Shown here: in pieces, positions 60,583 to 64,000 of the stretch | How positions within the stretch are numbered: position 1 is the stretch's first letter | Layout: each line of letters starts with the position of its first letter | Assembly (NCBI GenBank): GCA_003164785.1 | Contig: PLUE01000016.1 | Coordinates: 1 to 64,000, forward strand | Reading direction: 5' to 3' | Source of the DNA: Gammaproteobacteria bacterium | GTDB lineage: Bacteria; Pseudomonadota; Gammaproteobacteria; Steroidobacterales; Steroidobacteraceae | Length of the DNA stretch: 64,000 nucleotides | Translations under genes and position numbers: made by a program | Notes under the pieces: model-generated | The model's database searches: none | What the model was told of the DNA's origin: nothing | What the model saw: only the letters and a program-made list of their open reading frames with translations

Positions 60583-62388
60583 TTACAATTCGGTCGATTC
60601 CAGCAGGGCATACCGCCGTCCGTTGGGCAATGCGTAGAGATGCACGATGCGCAGCCGCGCCGTCGTGATCCATGCCGGCGCCAGATCGCGGTCGACGGCG
60701 GGTGGCGGCATCCGGCGGCCGAGTCCCAGGCGCTCCGCCAGTTCGCGCAGTGTCCGGTTGTCGACGCGACCCGGCATCTGCGTCACGACCAGGCTCCGCG
60801 GCGTGTGATCCAGGCGCGTCCTCAGCACGTCCATCGTCGTCGCGGCGATGGGACCCGGTAGGAACTCCACCGATGTGCTTGCGTACATGTCGACGAATGC
60901 CCGGGTGGTTTCGTCTGGCGCGAATAGAATGATCGGTCGACCGCCGGCATCTCGTCGCATCGCCCGGCCGATGGCTGAAAGATCCTGCCAGGTATTCACC
61001 GCGCGATAGATTTGCGACGCCGGACCGATCAGCAGGGCACAGTAGGCAAACACGAGCGCGAAGAGCCCGCGCACCACGAGGCCCCTAATCGCGGCGCGCC
61101 AGGCCGCTCCGGCGAACGAGACGCTCATGAGGATTCCGACGCCGGCCACCATCACGTAAGCCGCGGGCCAGGGAAGGTTCGGCCATGAGTCCCATCCGAC
61201 CAACAGCGCCGCGCCGCCCGCGACCAGATTCGCGAGCCCCAGCAGCAGGGATGTGCCCCGGATCGCGCGGCTGTTCCAGGCATCCGGTGTATTGACGGCA
61301 TCCCTCGCCCACCACCCCAGCAGCAACGCGAGGCCGGGGAATGCCGGGGCCAGATAGATGTTGCGTGCGGTGGCGGCCAGGGATAGTACGGCCAAGGTCG
61401 GCACGAACGTGGCGATCGCGAACCGGACCAGGCGAAACTCCTTTTCCGGCATGCTACGTGCTTGAATTGCGCGCCGGACGGCGGCCATGACCAGCAATGT
61501 CCACGGCCAGAGGTAGGCGGGCAACTCGATCAGGTATTTGCCGGGTGAATTCTGGTGGGCCCCGGCGTATTGAAGTGCGTCCGGCGCATCGACCTTCGCG
61601 AAGCGCCCGACCAGGTTGTTCCAGAAAAACACCTTGAGGTGCGCCGGTCCGTCGCGCCCGGCGTAGACGAACCAAACCCACGTGAGTATCAGCAGCGCCT
61701 GCAGCGCCACGCCGGCGTACAGCTCCCAACGCAGCAGTTCGCGCCAGCGTCTTTCCCACACGACCAACGCGGCGATGGTGAGGACCGGTACCATCCAGGC
61801 TGCCGCGCTCTTGCTCAAAAATCCCACGGCCATCGCGGCGTGCATGCAGGAATAACCGCGCAAACGCTCGCCGGTATGATTCGCATAGAAACCGATGTAA
61901 AGGCCCAGCAGCGCGACCGTGACGGCGGCGAGCAACGGGGCATCGGTGGCGAGCCAGATGGCGACCTGGTAGGACAGCAGAAATGTGCTGATGGCGGCGG
62001 CGGCCAAGATTCCCGCGAGAGAACCCGCGCCGCGCCGGCCGATCGACGCGACCGCGAGGGCGGTGATCAGGGCGTAGAGCAGATTCGGCAACCGCGCCGC
62101 CCAGCCGTCGGCGCCGAAGACACCGATTGCGGCGCCGGCGATCCAATAGGTCAGCGGCGGCTTTTCGCAAAATGCCTCGCCCGCGAGCAGCGGCACCGCC
62201 TTGTCGGTCTGCGAACTCATTCGCCAGGAGATGTCCGCCTCGCGAGGCTCGTCGGGAGTCCAGTACCCGCGACCGAGCACGCCGACGCACATGCTGAAAG
62301 CGAGCGCCAGCCACAGCCAGCGAGTCGATGATCGGGACGCATCGAGCAACGGGTGGCGCCGTCCGGCGCGGCTGAGGGTATTCGGCAT
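60583..62388 (-). CDS. Family 39 glycosyltransferase (ArnT-like)
   Basis: A 601-residue inner-membrane enzyme with about 12 helices that probably transfers a sugar from a polyprenyl-phosphate donor. The N-terminal periplasmic loop has YWTPDEPREADISWRM (the DE catalytic pair of the PMT fold) and EKPPLTYWIAGAAIGVFG. It resembles ArnT and related lipid A or protein glycosyltransferases. The ATG has no ribosome site but a TATAGT six bases before it. The target is unknown. Confidence 0.87.
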   Translation of the reverse strand: MPNTLSRAGRRHPLLDASRSSTRWLWLALAFSMCVGVLGRGYWTPDEPREADISWRMSSQTDKAVPLLAGEAFCEKPPLTYWIAGAAIGVFGADGWAARLPNLLYALITALAVASIGRRGAGSLAGILAAAAISTFLLSYQVAIWLATDAPLLAAVTVALLGLYIGFYANHTGERLRGYSCMHAAMAVGFLSKSAAAWMVPVLTIAALVVWERRWRELLRWELYAGVALQALLILTWVWFVYAGRDGPAHLKVFFWNNLVGRFAKVDAPDALQYAGAHQNSPGKYLIELPAYLWPWTLLVMAAVRRAIQARSMPEKEFRLVRFAIATFVPTLAVLSLAATARNIYLAPAFPGLALLLGWWARDAVNTPDAWNSRAIRGTSLLLGLANLVAGGAALLVGWDSWPNLPWPAAYVMVAGVGILMSVSFAGAAWRAAIRGLVVRGLFALVFAYCALLIGPASQIYRAVNTWQDLSAIGRAMRRDAGGRPIILFAPDETTRAFVDMYASTSVEFLPGPIAATTMDVLRTRLDHTPRSLVVTQMPGRVDNRTLRELAERLGLGRRMPPPAVDRDLAPAWITTARLRIVHLYALPNGRRYALLESTEL

Positions 62389-62394
62389 TGGCCG

Positions 62395-62400
62395 ACTATA
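62395..62400 (-). promoter_or_regulatory. -10-like hexamer TATAGT before the family 39 glycosyltransferase
   Basis: On the minus strand TATAGT ends exactly 6 bases before the ATG, and no Shine-Dalgarno is present. Together with the other cases this suggests a leaderless transcript. No good -35 box at 17 bases was seen. Confidence 0.45.
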
Positions 62401-62439
62401 CTTCAGGGCCGCGGCTGCCGTGGCCGTCCAATAGGTCCC

Positions 62440-62964
62440 CTAGGCGACCTCCCGTGCACGCGGGGCACGGAGAACGCGCTGCATGCGCGGCGTCCGCGCG
62501 GTACCCGGCACGGGATCGGCCTTGAGCTTGTCGATGAGATCGTCCAGCGCTCGATGGAAGGTTTCCGAGAACTCCCGGCCCATCAACCGTTCGATGTGCA
62601 CGTAGACCTCCTCGATGCGGGGCGCCATGCGCGCGGCGAGCGCACGGCTCCGCGGCGTCAAGGAAACGTGGACCCGGCGCTGATCGTCCGGCAGGCGCTT
62701 GCGTCGTACCAGGCCCATCTGCTGCATGCGCGATAGAACGCCGGCGAGGCTGGGACTCGACAGCCGGCAGAGCTCGCCGATCTGATGCGGTTCGAGGGGG
62801 CCGGTATCGAGCAGCAGGCGGATGATGCGCCATTGCTGTTCGGTGATGCCGCAGGCGTTCAGCACCGGACGAAAGTGGGCGATCACCCGTTCGCGTGCCT
62901 GCAACATCATGAGCGGCAGATTGCGCCGCGTCAGCGGAGCCGGTCCGGCAGGCTTCTGGCTCAT
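62440..62964 (-). CDS. hpaR: HpaR, MarR-type repressor of homoprotocatechuate catabolism
   Basis: A 174-residue winged-helix regulator. MarR features are LTRRNLPLMMLQARERVIAH (typical of HpaR), ITEQQWRIIRLLLDTGPLE, the recognition region LCRLSSPSLAGVLSRMQQMG, and the wing RLPDDQRRVHVSLT. In E. coli HpaR represses the hpa meta-cleavage genes and is relieved by the aromatic acid. ATG at 62964 has GGAG eight bases upstream. It is divergent from hpaG1, with a palindromic operator between. Confidence 0.93.
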   Translation of the reverse strand: MSQKPAGPAPLTRRNLPLMMLQARERVIAHFRPVLNACGITEQQWRIIRLLLDTGPLEPHQIGELCRLSSPSLAGVLSRMQQMGLVRRKRLPDDQRRVHVSLTPRSRALAARMAPRIEEVYVHIERLMGREFSETFHRALDDLIDKLKADPVPGTARTPRMQRVLRAPRAREVA

Positions 62965-62993
62965 TCTTGACACTCCGCGCGATAAGTGGAACG

Positions 62994-63013
62994 ATTACTA
63001 ACATATTAGTAAT
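62994..63013. promoter_or_regulatory. Probable HpaR operator
   Basis: ATTACTAA-CATA-TTAGTAAT is an eight-base inverted repeat with a four-base spacer, of the size MarR-family dimers bind. It lies in the 71-base gap between divergent hpaR and hpaG1, 30 bases from one start and 22 from the other, so it could control both promoters. Confidence 0.8.
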
Positions 63014-63035
63014 TTTGCTCAGGGAGTGGAAGACC

Positions 63036-63725
63036 TTGCTGGCTGCGATACATGCGATCCCGGTTGACGTCGCGCCGTTTCGGCTGAGCGGAGTCGTCTA
63101 CGGCACGTTGCTGAACCACCGCACGGCGGTGGATGAGGTCGCGGCCGGCGCGGCGCTGCCGCCGTACAATGCGCCGCCGCGCGCTCCGGTGCTGTACGTC
63201 AAACCGCACAATACCCTGGCCGCGCCGGGGAGTTGGGTCGAGATTCCGGCGGGCATGAATGAACTGGAGGCGGGAGCGTGCCTCGGTCTGATGATCGGGC
63301 GAACCGCATGCCGGCTCACGCTCGACGATGCGCTGGACCATGTGGCCGGATTTCTCATCGTCAACGACGTCAGCGTTCCGCACGATGTATTCTACCGGCC
63401 ATCGATCCGCCTCAAGGCGCGCGACGGGTTCTGTCCGATGGGGCCGGCAGTGATCGCCCGCGCCGCTGTCGCTGATCCGGATTCCCTGACGATTCGCACG
63501 TACGTCGATCGGGTGCTGGTGCAGGAGGCGAGCACCGCCGATCTGGTGCGCTCCGTGGCGCGACTGTTGAGCGACGTGACGGATTTTATGACGCTGCGCC
63601 CCGGCGACGTGCTGGCCGTGGGCGTCGCGCGGCCGGCCCCCCGGGTGCGGGCGGGCCAGACAGTCGATATCGAGATCGACGGACTCGGAACCTTGTCGAA
63701 TCCGTTTGCCGGGGCCGCCGCATGA
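63036..63725 (+). CDS. hpaG1: HpaG1, fumarylacetoacetate-hydrolase-family isomerase/decarboxylase half
   Basis: Acts in homoprotocatechuate (3,4-dihydroxyphenylacetate) degradation at the decarboxylation/isomerisation step; in E. coli the two halves are fused as HpaG. The 229-residue protein matches the N-terminal half: YNAPPRAPVLYVKPHNT, FLIVNDVSVPHDVFYRPSI (metal-binding Glu replaced by His-Asp here), KARDGFCPMGPAV and LRPGDVLAVG. The TTG at 63036 is preferred since it has purine-rich GGGAGTGGAAG upstream; a longer frame crosses the operator. The stop overlaps hpaG2 as ATGA. Confidence 0.88.
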   Translation: MLAAIHAIPVDVAPFRLSGVVYGTLLNHRTAVDEVAAGAALPPYNAPPRAPVLYVKPHNTLAAPGSWVEIPAGMNELEAGACLGLMIGRTACRLTLDDALDHVAGFLIVNDVSVPHDVFYRPSIRLKARDGFCPMGPAVIARAAVADPDSLTIRTYVDRVLVQEASTADLVRSVARLLSDVTDFMTLRPGDVLAVGVARPAPRVRAGQTVDIEIDGLGTLSNPFAGAAA

Positions 63726-64000
63726 AAACCGCCCGCGTCGCCTTCTCCGGCGCCATTCACACCGCCTCGCCCAGCAAAGGAGGCGGGCTGTGCCTCGAGG
63801 ATGGGCGCATCGTCGCGGACGAGGATGTGGTCTGGTTGCCGCCATTCGACGTGGGTACGATCATCGCGTTGGGCCTGAACTATGCGAGCCATGCCAAGGA
63901 GCTCGCCTTCAATGCTCAAGAGGAGCCGTTGGCGTTCCTCAAGGGACCCGGCACGTTGCTCGGGCATCGCGGCGCGACCCGGCGTCCGGCGGACGTGAAG
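63722..64000 (+). CDS. hpaG2: HpaG2, fumarylacetoacetate-hydrolase family (5' part, cut by window end)
   Basis: The first 93 residues of a second fumarylacetoacetate-hydrolase-family enzyme, reading open to the last base of the window. It begins MKTARVAFSGAIHTASPSKG and has the family landmark IIALGLNYASHAKELAF followed by PLAFLKGPGTLLGH. It corresponds to the C-terminal half of E. coli HpaG. ATG overlaps the hpaG1 stop as ATGA. The rest of the catabolic operon (hpaE, hpaD and others) should lie to the right. Confidence 0.9.
   Translation, partial: MKTARVAFSGAIHTASPSKGGGLCLEDGRIVADEDVVWLPPFDVGTIIALGLNYASHAKELAFNAQEEPLAFLKGPGTLLGHRGATRRPADVK

Noticed and set aside
1..64000. CRISPR arrays, tRNA genes, prophage or complete insertion sequences
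   Set aside because: No regularly spaced repeats, no cloverleaf-like sequence between genes, and no integrase, transposase or phage structural gene was found.

Overview
The window is 64 kb of GC-rich, densely packed DNA from a Gram-negative bacterium. The osmoregulated periplasmic glucan genes (opgG, opgH, opgD), trxC, a TonB-dependent receptor, lipoproteins and a hopanoid cluster with a single-enzyme squalene synthase suggest a soil or freshwater gammaproteobacterium, perhaps of the Nevskiales/Steroidobacterales type. That placement is inference from gene content. Many neighbouring genes are translationally coupled by four-base ATGA, GTGA or TTGA overlaps, and TTG/GTG starts are common. Several genes without a Shine-Dalgarno sequence have a -10-like hexamer 4 to 9 bases before the start codon, which suggests leaderless mRNAs.

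Layout: 1-322 is the end of a ribosomal RNA operon (spacer, 5S rRNA, terminator). 377-3741 holds tyrS, an MFS transporter and a small secreted protein. 3770-13616 is an isoprenoid and hopanoid block: dxs on the minus strand, and divergently squalene synthase, shc, hpnG, hpnA, idi, hpnH and a farnesyl diphosphate synthase. Together these could make C5 units, farnesyl diphosphate, squalene, hopene, and (through HpnH and HpnG) extended hopanoids. An unrecognised gene follows at 13733. 14526-19848 is an opgG-opgH-opgD operon. 19992-23751 carries a CtlX-like amidinohydrolase, plsY, birA, a SPOR-like protein and a small membrane protein.

23825-27919 is a copper-handling region with a multicopper oxidase, a TolC-type lipoprotein, copC and copD. 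28269-29816 holds two tandem Crp/Fnr-type regulators; the first has a palindrome just upstream. 29944-34044 holds a tandem-VOC protein, a Gly/Tyr-rich lipoprotein, an MHS-type transporter, trxC and a beta-propeller protein. 34229-45349 looks like a peptide-use island: TonB receptor, alpha/beta hydrolase, a TTC38-like repeat protein, an M20 peptidase remnant, a substrate-binding protein fused to its permease, a second permease, a double ATPase, and on the other strand a P1-family peptidase.

45355-54546 holds coaX, an MscS-type channel, a possible miniature inverted-repeat element, a hybrid histidine kinase, a serine carboxypeptidase remnant, apt, uppP and a CehA/McbA-like metallohydrolase. 54811-62388 holds two small secreted proteins, a DMSP-lyase-family cupin, a MATE exporter, a family 9 glycosyltransferase, glgC and a family 39 glycosyltransferase. 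The right edge (62440-64000) is the start of a homoprotocatechuate catabolic operon: hpaR, its probable operator, hpaG1 and a truncated hpaG2.

The most unusual items are the substrate-binding protein/permease fusion with an added membrane helix that fixes its topology, the TTC38-like gene in the same operon, two peptidase genes reduced to joined N- and C-terminal ends, the TA-flanked inverted-repeat element, and the leaderless-promoter pattern. No phage, CRISPR array, complete insertion sequence or tRNA gene was seen.
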